Source: CAXPZW01 sp964221845 (GTDB lineage Bacteria; Bacteroidota; Bacteroidia; Flavobacteriales_D; Sanyastnellaceae). From it: 14,124 nucleotides of DNA. The notes under the pieces are model-generated. The model was not told where the DNA came from, searched no databases, and saw nothing but the letters and a program-made list of their open reading frames with translations. Positions 8,034 through 14,124 of this stretch are shown here, piece by piece. The translations under genes and the position numbers were made by a program. Location of the stretch: the NCBI GenBank assembly GCA_964221845.1, contig CAXPZW010000035.1:1-14124 (forward strand), given 5' to 3'. Positions within the stretch are counted from its first letter, which is position 1; the number at the start of each line of letters is the position of its first letter.

Positions 8034-9791
8034 TCACCCCCCAATCACCATCCACACCGTACCGGTCCGGGTGATCGGGATGCCGTCGTAGGTCTCGCGG
8101 TAGAAGAGGTGCCAGTTGTAGACGCCTTCTTGCAAGACGCGTCCGTCGACTTTGCCGTCCCAGCCTTCTTCCGGGTTGCGCATCTTGTAAACGGTACGTC
8201 CCCAGCGGTCGATGACCGACAAGTTGAAGTCGTACGGCGCACACTCAAACACGGGTTGGAAGACCTCATTCAGGTCGTCGCCGTCGGGGGTGAAGGCATT
8301 GGGCACCCAAATGGGGCATTCGCAATCGATGGGGACAATGCGTGTGGAATCGGAAACCACCCAACAGTAATCGTCGTCCCAGATGGTCACCGAAATGGTA
8401 CCGGAGTATTGGGTGTCTATGGCGCCAGTGGTTTCGCCAGTGTTCCATTGGTAGGTGCCTTCGATGTCGCTGACATCTAGGTATTGCGAGCGGCCAAAGC
8501 ACACTTCGTGCAGGCTGGGGAAGAGGTCGCCGGGTTCTACGGAGACTTCCAGGAACACCTCGTCGTAGGCAGTGCCACACGGACTGGTGAGGGTGACCGA
8601 CACCACGCCTTCAAAGTCGCGTGTATAGGTGGGTTCGGTGCTGCCGTTTTGCCACTCGTACGTGGTCAGCGAACCGGGGTAGGTCACGTCCCAGGTGTAG
8701 AACTCGTCTTCACAAATGGCGATGTCCGGGCCCAAGTCTACTGTGGGAATGGTGTCGAAATCCACCGCCAAAGGTTCCACCACCGTGAAGCAATCATCGA
8801 TGATGGTGACGCTGAATTCGCCTTCCTCGCTGGCCCACCACTCGGTGCCCATGGAGCCGTCGGGCCACAGGGCCTCAGCATTCCAGCCTTCGAGGGTCAT
8901 GAGCACTGAGTCTTCGGCGCAAATGAGCAAGGGTTCTTCAGGCACTTGTTCGGGCAGGAGGTAGGGTTCTTCGTGTAAGATGACTTCCCAAGAGCCCAGC
9001 ACTTCCTCGCAGGTGTTGTCCACCGAGAGGTAGTAAAAGCCGCTGCTCGACACGTTGATGAACGGAGTGCTGCCGCCGTTGGACCAGTCGTAGTTAAGCT
9101 CATTGCTGCCTCCTGGACCGATGGTGACGGTTTCTCCAGCACACGCCTCCACCACGAAGTCCCCGCCTTCCCAAGTTTGGGGTTGGATGTCGTCTTGACA
9201 CAAGTTCATCAGGACTCCTGAGCTGATGTTGGCGTAGAAGATGAGCCATTGGTGGCCGTTCTGACCGGCAGCTGCCGTGAAATTCAAGTAGTTGGTAGAC
9301 CACGCCGGACCTGCGCCTGCCATGGTGGTGACGTAGGTGGCCTGCACAATCCCGTCTGCGTTAAACAGCTCTGGGGTGTCGCTGGTGTAGATGCGGGGCT
9401 GGAAGGAACCGGTTGCGCCAAATCCGTGGCTGATGTAGGTGAAGGGGACCACCACGTTTTCGCCCGTGCTCAAAGCATCGTCCAAACGGAAGGCCACAGC
9501 CTGCCCGGTGGTTGCGCCAGCCGGTACACGAAAGAAGATGGCTTTGATGCCGTCGCACGCTACGGGTGGTGCAACCGTGACATTGTTGGTGACCCCAGGA
9601 TCCAATCCGGCCCATCCGCCGTCTTGGTACTTGATCATGTCTGCTTTGGAAATGCCGGCGTTGCCGAGCGCGTCTGAATTCTCAAAGTTTGGTCCGGTGG
9701 GCACAGAATAGAAGCACCCGTCCTGCAGTTGCGTGTACGCAGTCAACGAGCACAAGACGCTCACACAGAAAAAGGCCAAACGAAGGTTCAC
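8034..9791 (-). CDS. Secreted multi-module protein with type B T9SS sorting domain (gliding motility-associated C-terminal domain)
   Basis: The 585-residue product starts with a signal peptide (MNLRLAFFCVSVLCSLTAYT, about 1-20). The N-terminal domain (about 22-200) is not recognised. Four Ig/PKD-like modules follow, each bounded by cysteines and centred on a Trp-x-x-Gly: C217-W236-C261, C291-W309-C334, C360-W380-C405 and C431-W449-C476. The C-terminal 89 residues, from PNAFTPDGDDLNE (497) through DRWGR and GWDGK to GVYNWHLFYR, form the CHU_C/gliding motility-associated domain. This is the type B sorting signal that sends cargo through the Por (type IX) system to the cell surface or medium. 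The frame is open upstream to 9998, but the GTG at 9791 puts the signal peptide first. Role is probably adhesion or surface structure; no enzyme motif is visible. It appears monocistronic. Confidence 0.9.
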   Translation of the reverse strand: MNLRLAFFCVSVLCSLTAYTQLQDGCFYSVPTGPNFENSDALGNAGISKADMIKYQDGGWAGLDPGVTNNVTVAPPVACDGIKAIFFRVPAGATTGQAVAFRLDDALSTGENVVVPFTYISHGFGATGSFQPRIYTSDTPELFNADGIVQATYVTTMAGAGPAWSTNYLNFTAAAGQNGHQWLIFYANISSGVLMNLCQDDIQPQTWEGGDFVVEACAGETVTIGPGGSNELNYDWSNGGSTPFINVSSSGFYYLSVDNTCEEVLGSWEVILHEEPYLLPEQVPEEPLLICAEDSVLMTLEGWNAEALWPDGSMGTEWWASEEGEFSVTIIDDCFTVVEPLAVDFDTIPTVDLGPDIAICEDEFYTWDVTYPGSLTTYEWQNGSTEPTYTRDFEGVVSVTLTSPCGTAYDEVFLEVSVEPGDLFPSLHEVCFGRSQYLDVSDIEGTYQWNTGETTGAIDTQYSGTISVTIWDDDYCWVVSDSTRIVPIDCECPIWVPNAFTPDGDDLNEVFQPVFECAPYDFNLSVIDRWGRTVYKMRNPEEGWDGKVDGRVLQEGVYNWHLFYRETYDGIPITRTGTVWMVIGG

Positions 9792-9879
9792 GTCTAATGA
9801 AGTTGCTTCAATATAATAATCTGCTCTACCAATGGTGTAAGACGAACACGCCGAAATATGTTCAATAGTTGCCCCATCC

Positions 9880-9897
9880 ACCCGATTTAAATCCGGT
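9880..9897. promoter_or_regulatory. 18-bp near-perfect palindrome upstream of the T9SS cargo gene
   Basis: ACCCGATTTAAATCCGGT is self-complementary apart from one mismatched pair, with a perfect GATTTAAATC core. It lies in the 130-nt gap between the phosphatase gene (stop at 9922) and the cargo gene start at 9791, about 90 nt upstream of the latter. It could be an operator for the cargo gene. An overlapping CCACCC (9878-9883)/GGGTGG (9901-9906) pairing could instead form a hairpin after the phosphatase gene, although no U-tract follows. An A/T-rich stretch at about 9810-9822 may hold the cargo gene promoter, but no good TAnnTTTG is present. Confidence 0.3.
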
Positions 9898-9921
9898 AAA
9901 GGGTGGGAAACCCAACTCACA

Positions 9922-10725
9922 TCAGCTGGGCAGCGCAGAAAATGCCGATTGCAGGACTTCCACCATGGCTGGATGCAAGGCGGTGTTGGAGGCCACAATG
10001 CTCTGGCCTTTCACCGGATCTGCGGCTTGATCAAAGGCAGTCACAGTGCCTCCGGCTTCGCGCACCAGCAAAATGCCAGCGGCCACATCCCACGAGTGCA
10101 GGCTGTATTCCCAGTACCCCCCGTAGCGTCCGGCGGCTACGTACGCCAAATCCAGGGCTGCACTTCCAAAGCGGCGCTGTCCCCGGGTGCACTTGCAAAA
10201 CGCGCGAAAAGCCTGCATGTACTCGGGCTCGAAATGAAACTCGTCAAACGGGAATCCTGTGGCCAACAAGGTGTCTGGCAACGCAGGTGTCGTGCTGACG
10301 TGAATGGGCTGACCATTCAAGGTGCAGCCTTGCCTTTTGGCAGCCGAGAAGAGTTCGTCAGTGGCCGGGTTGAAGACCACACCGAGCAACAACTCTTGTC
10401 CGTCGTGCAACGCTACCGAGGTGGCGTAAGCGGGCAGTTCATGCAAGTAGTTGGTGGTACCGTCCAGCGGATCGATGATCCAATTGAGGGTGGGGCCGGG
10501 AGTGCCAGTGCCTTCTTCGGCAATGAAACCGGCTTCGGGCAGCAGTTTGCTCAGTCCTTCCACCAAGCGGCGCTCGCTTTCGCGGTCCACAAAGCTCACC
10601 AGGTTGCCCGGGGTCTTGGTGTCAATTTGGTCGGCAGACACGCGTTGGTCGGCCATCCAGCGGCCGGTGTCACGACTCAGTTGCTCCACCTGCGTTTGCA
10701 GGCGCTTTAAAGCGATCGGGTCCAT
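9922..10725 (-). CDS. Inositol monophosphatase family protein (SuhB/CysQ-like phosphatase)
   Basis: The 267-residue protein belongs to the Mg-dependent, Li-sensitive phosphatase family. It shows the metal-binding EE pair (AEEGTG, 70-71), the central DPLDGTTN (85-92) and the C-terminal WDVAAG (212-217). Length matches the family. Substrates of relatives include inositol-1-phosphate and 3'-phosphoadenosine 5'-phosphate; sequence alone does not separate these here. The ATG at 10725 gives the expected roughly 24 residues before the first conserved helix, and the next Met (residue 24) would truncate the fold. This start lies inside the 3' end of lgt, giving a 56-nt overlap, so the two are probably co-transcribed. 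No strong terminator follows. Confidence 0.92.
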   Translation of the reverse strand: MDPIALKRLQTQVEQLSRDTGRWMADQRVSADQIDTKTPGNLVSFVDRESERRLVEGLSKLLPEAGFIAEEGTGTPGPTLNWIIDPLDGTTNYLHELPAYATSVALHDGQELLLGVVFNPATDELFSAAKRQGCTLNGQPIHVSTTPALPDTLLATGFPFDEFHFEPEYMQAFRAFCKCTRGQRRFGSAALDLAYVAAGRYGGYWEYSLHSWDVAAGILLVREAGGTVTAFDQAADPVKGQSIVASNTALHPAMVEVLQSAFSALPS

Positions 10726-11986
10726 ACTTGGAGGCGTAGTGGTCGCGGCGGAGCCAGATGAACAGGAACAGGGCCAGTCCGCACAGGAAAAAGACGGTAG
10801 AAATGAGTTCGGCTTGGGTAATCTCCTTGCCCAAGAAATCCATCTTGTTGTTCACGCGGATTTTCTCAATGAAAAAGCGCTCAATACCATTGAACATCAA
10901 GTAGGCTGCAAACAACAAAAGAGGTGCCTTGAAGCGCTTACGCAGGGCCCAAAGGATGCCGAATATGGCCAGTGCCATGGCGGTTTCATACACCGGAGTG
11001 GGGAATACGCCGGGATCCAGGTAGGTGCCGTAGCCTTCGTAAATGTCCACCACTTGCCCGTCGATGATGCCTTCGCAGACCGGTGCATCGCACGTGGGGT
11101 CCACTTTGGGGATGAGCTTTCCGGCATAGCCGCCATCCGGATTTTCGAAGCGCACGGCGTTGACGTTGTTGGGGTAGCGGTAGCTCCAGAGCCATTCGGG
11201 AATCCAGCCCGGTTTGGCCGCGGTGTTGGCAATGCCCCAGTCACCGTCGCCCGAAACTTGGCAACCGATGCGTCCGATACCATAGGCCAGGATCAATCCA
11301 GGTGCAGTGGCATCGCACAAATGGCCCATGGGAATCTTCACGCTGCGGGCGTAGAGCCACACGGCCAATCCGCCAATGATGAGTCCGCCGTAAATGGTCA
11401 ATCCGCTGAGGAAGTTGTCCACGCTGGGTTCGCGGAAGAACATCATGAACTCGTCGGGATTCTCAAACAGGTGGAAAAACTTGGCGCCGGTAATGCCGCC
11501 AATGGCTGCCACCAGGGTGATGTTGCCGGTGTACTCCCATTTGTGGTAGTCCACAACCTCCTCGCGGGGTTGGTCGAGCTTGTTTTTGTTGCCGGTCCAC
11601 CAGCGCCACACGCCAAACCCGGCGCCCAAGAGCAAACCCAAAATGGGGTAGCCGTCGCCTGAGAAGATGAAGTCAGTTGGACGGCTGTTGCCAGTGAAGA
11701 GCTCGCCGGCGTTGAGCAGCAGGTAGATGATCTTCCACCCAAAAATGAACCCCATCCCGGCGTTGAACGCGATGTCTGAAATGGAGGCGGGCTTGCCGAT
11801 GATGCGCTTGCGCTTTTCCACCGGAAGGATCCCTTCGGCACTCTTGCGCTTGAGCTCTCGGGTGAGCAGGGCCGAGGCGGCCAAAAAGGCGAGGGCCACA
11901 AAGAATCCAAAGCTGTTCACCAGCTTCAATGCTGGCCAGTCAACCCCAAAGAGGTCGTAAAAAGCGTGGTACAGGGTTGGGTACAT
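10670..11986 (-). CDS. lgt: Prolipoprotein diacylglyceryl transferase Lgt, long Bacteroidota form
   Basis: Lgt transfers diacylglycerol from phosphatidylglycerol to the lipobox cysteine of prolipoproteins at the inner membrane. At 438 residues it is much longer than the roughly 290-residue E. coli enzyme but keeps the core: several membrane segments, YGGLIIGG (199-206), the signature GRIGCQVSGDGDWG (238-251), PTPVYE (329-334), and ERFFIEKIR (369-377), in which Arg370 and Glu374 appear to match E. coli Arg239 and Glu243. The signature has Cys where E. coli has Asn146. Extra length lies in a soluble-looking segment between the second and third hydrophobic regions (about 44-70), near 132-150, and a larger one at about 255-325 containing Cys299 and Cys304. 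The start lies 9 nt after the mtaB stop; the 3' end overlaps the phosphatase gene by 56 nt. Confidence 0.94.
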   Translation of the reverse strand: MYPTLYHAFYDLFGVDWPALKLVNSFGFFVALAFLAASALLTRELKRKSAEGILPVEKRKRIIGKPASISDIAFNAGMGFIFGWKIIYLLLNAGELFTGNSRPTDFIFSGDGYPILGLLLGAGFGVWRWWTGNKNKLDQPREEVVDYHKWEYTGNITLVAAIGGITGAKFFHLFENPDEFMMFFREPSVDNFLSGLTIYGGLIIGGLAVWLYARSVKIPMGHLCDATAPGLILAYGIGRIGCQVSGDGDWGIANTAAKPGWIPEWLWSYRYPNNVNAVRFENPDGGYAGKLIPKVDPTCDAPVCEGIIDGQVVDIYEGYGTYLDPGVFPTPVYETAMALAIFGILWALRKRFKAPLLLFAAYLMFNGIERFFIEKIRVNNKMDFLGKEITQAELISTVFFLCGLALFLFIWLRRDHYASKYGPDRFKAPANAGGATES

Positions 11987-11995
11987 CGCGGGGGA

Positions 11996-13303
11996 TTACA
12001 AGCGTTCGCCGAGTTGGACATCCATCATGCCGTCGGGCACAATTTTGGTCAAAGAACAGGAAACAAGTTGATTTACCAAACCGGCATCGTACGGGGTGCG
12101 CACCTTGACGTAGTTGTCGGTAAATCCGTGCATCCAGCCTTCGTCTTCCTGGGCTTCAAAGAGCACGGTACGGGACTGTTCCAACTGGGATTGGTAGAAG
12201 GCATAGCGTTTCTTGGAAGACAGCATACGCAGCTGTTTGTTGCGCGCCTGGCGCACTTCCACGGGCACCACACCGTCCATGCGCACCGCAGTCGTATTGG
12301 GGCGCTCGGAGTAGGTGAAGACGTGGAAATAGGTCACGTCCAGCCCAGTCAAAAACTCTAAGGTGGTGTTGAACTCCTGGTCGGTCTCTCCGGGAAAGCC
12401 CACGATGACGTCCACACCGATGGCGGCTTGCGGCATCACACGCTTGATGTGTGCGATGCGCGAGGCATAAAGGTCGGTCAGGTAACGGCGGCGCATGCGC
12501 TTGAGAATCGCGTCCGATCCCGACTGGAGGGGGATGTGGAAATGCGGAGCAAAGCGCTTGCTGGTGGCCACAAAGTCAATGATCTCATCCGAGAGCAGGT
12601 TGGGCTCGATGGAGGAGATGCGGAAACGGTCGATGCCTTCAAGTTGGTCGAGCTCCTTGCACAGGTCCAGGAAGGTCTCGCCGTTGGGTGTGCCAAAGTC
12701 GCCGATGTTCACCCCGGTCAGCACCACTTCGCGCACATGGCTGTCGGCCAGTTTGCGGGCCTCGACCAGGGTTTCTTCGATGGTGGCGCTGCGGCTGCGT
12801 CCACGGGCCAAGGGGATGGTGCAAAACGCGCAGAAGTAGTTGCAACCGTCCTGCACTTTCAAAAAACTGCGGGTGCGATCGCCAATGGAGAAGCCCGGCA
12901 CAAAGGCCTTGGTTTCTTTGATCTCGCGGGTGAAGTACTCTCCAGACTCCTTTTTTTCCAGATCGCCCAAATAGCCGGGCAGATCGAATTTCTCGTTGGC
13001 CCCCAATACCACATCTACGCCCGGGATCGCCGCAATTTCTGCGGGTTTCAGTTGGGCATAACAGCCGATGACTGCCACGTACGACTCAGGGTTGACACGC
13101 ATCGCACGGCGCACCACTTCGCGGCATTTGCGGTTGGCGTTTTCGGTGACACTGCAGGTGTTGATCACCACCACATCGGGACGCGCGCTGAGGTCCACGC
13201 GGGCAAAGCCGGCATCGGCCAGTTGGCGGGCAATGGTGCTGGTTTCTGAAAAGTTCAGTTTGCAGCCCAGGGTGTGAAACGCAACGGTCTGGTTGGGAGT
13301 CAT
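11996..13303 (-). CDS. mtaB: tRNA (N6-threonylcarbamoyladenosine(37)-C2)-methylthiotransferase MtaB
   Basis: This radical-SAM methylthiotransferase converts t6A37 to ms2t6A37 in tRNAs reading ANN codons. The 435-residue product has the UPF0004 domain with three cluster-binding cysteines (Cys14 in HTLGCKLN, Cys50 in INTCSVT, Cys81 in IGCYAQ), the radical-SAM motif CNYFCAFC (Cys154, Cys158 and Cys161), and a C-terminal TRAM-like region (about 375-435). The GCKLNFSET N-terminus favours MtaB over MiaB and RimO. The ATG at 13303 is chosen because the family begins right there; the frame is open 19 codons upstream without similarity. It is the first gene of the mtaB-lgt-phosphatase cluster and is preceded almost immediately by a promoter-like TACCTTTG. 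Confidence 0.95.
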   Translation of the reverse strand: MTPNQTVAFHTLGCKLNFSETSTIARQLADAGFARVDLSARPDVVVINTCSVTENANRKCREVVRRAMRVNPESYVAVIGCYAQLKPAEIAAIPGVDVVLGANEKFDLPGYLGDLEKKESGEYFTREIKETKAFVPGFSIGDRTRSFLKVQDGCNYFCAFCTIPLARGRSRSATIEETLVEARKLADSHVREVVLTGVNIGDFGTPNGETFLDLCKELDQLEGIDRFRISSIEPNLLSDEIIDFVATSKRFAPHFHIPLQSGSDAILKRMRRRYLTDLYASRIAHIKRVMPQAAIGVDVIVGFPGETDQEFNTTLEFLTGLDVTYFHVFTYSERPNTTAVRMDGVVPVEVRQARNKQLRMLSSKKRYAFYQSQLEQSRTVLFEAQEDEGWMHGFTDNYVKVRTPYDAGLVNQLVSCSLTKIVPDGMMDVQLGERL

Positions 13304-13307
13304 GCCG

Positions 13308-13315
13308 CAAAGGTA
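13308..13315 (-). promoter_or_regulatory. Candidate -7 promoter element of mtaB, implying a leaderless or very short leader
   Basis: The minus strand reads TACCTTTG, an exact TAnnTTTG match, ending only 4 nt before the mtaB ATG. A transcript started the usual few bases downstream would begin at or next to the start codon. A TTG lies upstream but separated by only 13 nt from the element, shorter than the usual spacing, so the promoter call is moderate. Confidence 0.4.
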
Positions 13316-13361
13316 GTCAGGGCAGAGGCAATGGCGAAGACCGTAAGGGTAGATTGGCAAG

Positions 13362-13384
13362 GCTGCGGTGATCTTGCACGCAGC
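13362..13384. repeat. Inverted repeat in the mtaB/barrel-gene intergenic region
   Basis: GCTGCG (13362-13367) and CGCAGC (13379-13384) are perfect 6-bp arms around an 11-nt loop. They lie in the divergent 145-nt gap between mtaB and the plus-strand gene at 13449. They may form a hairpin or a regulator site, or be chance in GC-rich DNA. Confidence 0.25.
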
Positions 13385-13412
13385 ACTTCAGGCAACCTCT
13401 CCGATTTTGGCT

Positions 13413-13420
13413 TAGTATTG
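13413..13420 (+). promoter_or_regulatory. Weak -7 element upstream of the barrel gene
   Basis: TAGTATTG differs from TAnnTTTG by one base and lies 28 nt before the ATG at 13449, a normal leader length. No correctly spaced TTG is seen upstream. The same variant, TAnnATTG, occurs at 2127-2134 before the lipoprotein gene, which adds a little weight. Confidence 0.25.
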
Positions 13421-13448
13421 GATGCATGCACACCAAACATCCCGCATC

Positions 13449-13964
13449 ATGAAGACATGGATTGTCATCGCGTTGATCGCCCTCATGGGCACTGGCCTTT
13501 CAGCGCAAACCGAGCCGCAGCTCCTGCGCAACGAACTCAAGCTCAACGGGTTTTACACCCTGGTGGGTTTGCCTGAAATCAGCTACGAACGCATCATCAA
13601 CGAAGAAACTTCCTTTGGCGTCTCGCTTACCATTGGCGCTGATCCTGACACAGAGTGGAAAGGCGGCATCAGCCCCTACTACCGCTGGTTCTTCAGCAAA
13701 AAGCCAGCGGCGGGTTTGTTCATCGAGAGCCTCGCGTCGGTGTACATCATGGAAGACGGTTACCGCAATGACGATGGGGTGTGGGATAGGCGCAACCTCA
13801 CGGGTGCAGGGGTCGGTTTTGCACTGGGCTACAAGCTGATTTCTGACGGTGGCTGGGTCGGTGAAGTATACGCGGGAGGCGGACGCAACTTCTCCAATTC
13901 AGATGACCTGGGAGCAGGCTACCCGCGCTTGGGCTTTTGCATTGGCCGCCGATTCGGATCCTGA
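13449..13964 (+). CDS. Small outer-membrane beta-barrel-like protein (DUF3575-type)
   Basis: The 171-residue product has a signal peptide (MKTWIVIALIALMGTGLSA, cleavage likely after Ala19) and then short alternating strands typical of a small outer-membrane barrel: NELKLNGFYTLVGLPEISYE, SFGVSLTIG, ISPYYRWFF, AAGLFIESLASVYIM, GAGVGFALGYKLI, WVGEVYAGGGRNF and YPRLGFCIGRRF. The opening NELKLN, the PEISYER turn, the PYYRWFF strand and the closing PRxG-IGRRF pattern resemble DUF3575/outer-membrane-barrel proteins of Bacteroidota, whose function is unknown. The start at 13449 puts the signal peptide first; an in-frame ATG at 13422 would add nine residues before it. A paralog starts 3 nt after the stop codon. 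Confidence 0.85.
   Translation: MKTWIVIALIALMGTGLSAQTEPQLLRNELKLNGFYTLVGLPEISYERIINEETSFGVSLTIGADPDTEWKGGISPYYRWFFSKKPAAGLFIESLASVYIMEDGYRNDDGVWDRRNLTGAGVGFALGYKLISDGGWVGEVYAGGGRNFSNSDDLGAGYPRLGFCIGRRFGS
13526..13587 (+). repeat. Direct repeat, copy 1 (62 bp, in the first barrel gene)
   Basis: This segment matches 14063-14124 at 61 of 62 positions. The only difference is C at 13532 against T at 14069, and the last 55 bases (13533-13587) are identical. It encodes residues 27-46 of the first barrel protein. Confidence 0.97.
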
Positions 13965-13967
13965 TTC

Positions 13968-14124
13968 ATGGCTGTTTCTAAATCTCTGAAAACGCTTCTG
14001 CTCCCCTTGTTGGCCGTGATGGCTGAAGTGCAACTCCGCGGGAAAGAAGTCTTGCCTGCCGAGCGCAATGAACTCAAGCTCAACGGGTTTTACACCCTGG
14101 TGGGTTTGCCTGAAATCAGCTACG
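13968..14124 (+). CDS. Second DUF3575-type barrel paralog, N-terminal part (cut by the window edge)
   Basis: An ATG 3 nt after the stop of the preceding barrel gene opens a frame that runs off the window (52 codons seen). The N-terminus (MAVSKSLKTLLLPLLAVMAEV...) has a weakly hydrophobic, signal-like stretch unrelated to that of the first gene. From Arg33 to Tyr52 the protein is identical to residues 27-46 of the upstream protein and in the same reading frame. That shared frame and near-identical DNA show it is a true paralog in tandem, probably in the same operon. Whether the rest is intact cannot be seen. Confidence 0.8.
   Translation, partial: MAVSKSLKTLLLPLLAVMAEVQLRGKEVLPAERNELKLNGFYTLVGLPEISY
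14063..14124 (+). repeat. Direct repeat, copy 2 (62 bp, ends at the window edge)
   Basis: Second copy of 13526-13587, 537 bp downstream, with one mismatch at 14069. The exact 55-bp block 14070-14124 ends on the last base of the window, so the true repeat may extend further. Confidence 0.97.

Noticed and set aside
7859..8074. 71-residue plus-strand frame in the gap before ffh
   Set aside because: It runs antisense into the end of the cargo gene, starts with GTG, and has low-complexity Ser/Gly/Arg composition without a motif.
9792..9998. N-terminal extension of the T9SS cargo protein upstream of 9791
   Set aside because: It would put 69 residues before a clear signal peptide and run into the phosphatase gene. 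The GTG at 9791 fits better.
10451..11662. 403-residue open frame on the plus strand opposite lgt and the phosphatase gene
   Set aside because: It is antisense to two well-identified genes, has no recognisable domain, and its composition is that of a shadow frame in GC-rich DNA.
12428..13249. 273-residue plus-strand frame opposite mtaB
   Set aside because: mtaB on the minus strand is certain with all cysteine motifs; the opposite frame shows no start context or domain.
13423..13430. TGCATGCA palindrome before the barrel gene
   Set aside because: It is eight bases long and made of a simple TGCA repeat, so it is expected by chance.

Overview
The window reads as a chromosomal segment of a Bacteroidota bacterium, most likely of the Flavobacteriales type. 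The evidence is a secreted protein with the type B sorting domain of the type IX secretion system, a Bacteroidota-style HtpG without the long linker, ffh next to folD, TAnnTTTG promoter elements, and no convincing Shine-Dalgarno sequence before any start. The DNA is clearly GC-rich for that group (by eye, not counted). I cannot name a genus. I see no tRNA, rRNA, CRISPR array, insertion sequence or phage gene.

Layout: (1) htpG on the minus strand (41-1924), separated by a 224-nt divergent intergenic region with two short inverted repeats from a plus-strand lipoprotein gene (2149-2757). (2) A compact minus-strand cluster, ffh > folD > ribD > EamA-type transporter > ATP-grasp ligase (7815 down to 2754), with gaps of 17 and 14 nt and overlaps of 8 and 4 nt. 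It starts at a clear TAnnTTTG element before ffh and ends with its stop codon overlapping that of the convergent lipoprotein gene. (3) A monocistronic-looking minus-strand gene for a large secreted protein with four cysteine-bounded Ig-like modules and a T9SS sorting domain (9791-8034). (4) A minus-strand cluster mtaB > lgt > inositol monophosphatase-family gene (13303 down to 9922), with a 56-nt overlap between lgt and the phosphatase gene. (5) On the plus strand, two tandem paralogs of a small outer-membrane beta-barrel-like protein; the second is cut by the window edge.

Most of the content is housekeeping: protein folding (HtpG), co-translational targeting (Ffh), one-carbon metabolism (FolD), riboflavin synthesis (RibD), tRNA modification (MtaB) and lipoprotein maturation (Lgt, which would act on the 2149-2757 lipoprotein). 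The accessory content is envelope-directed: the lipoprotein, the T9SS cargo and the barrel pair. I found no clear new defence, mobile or biosynthetic system. The best leads are the tandem barrel paralogs, which share an exact 55-bp block ending at the window edge, the repeat architecture of the T9SS cargo, the transporter/ATP-grasp pair, and a near-leaderless promoter arrangement at mtaB.
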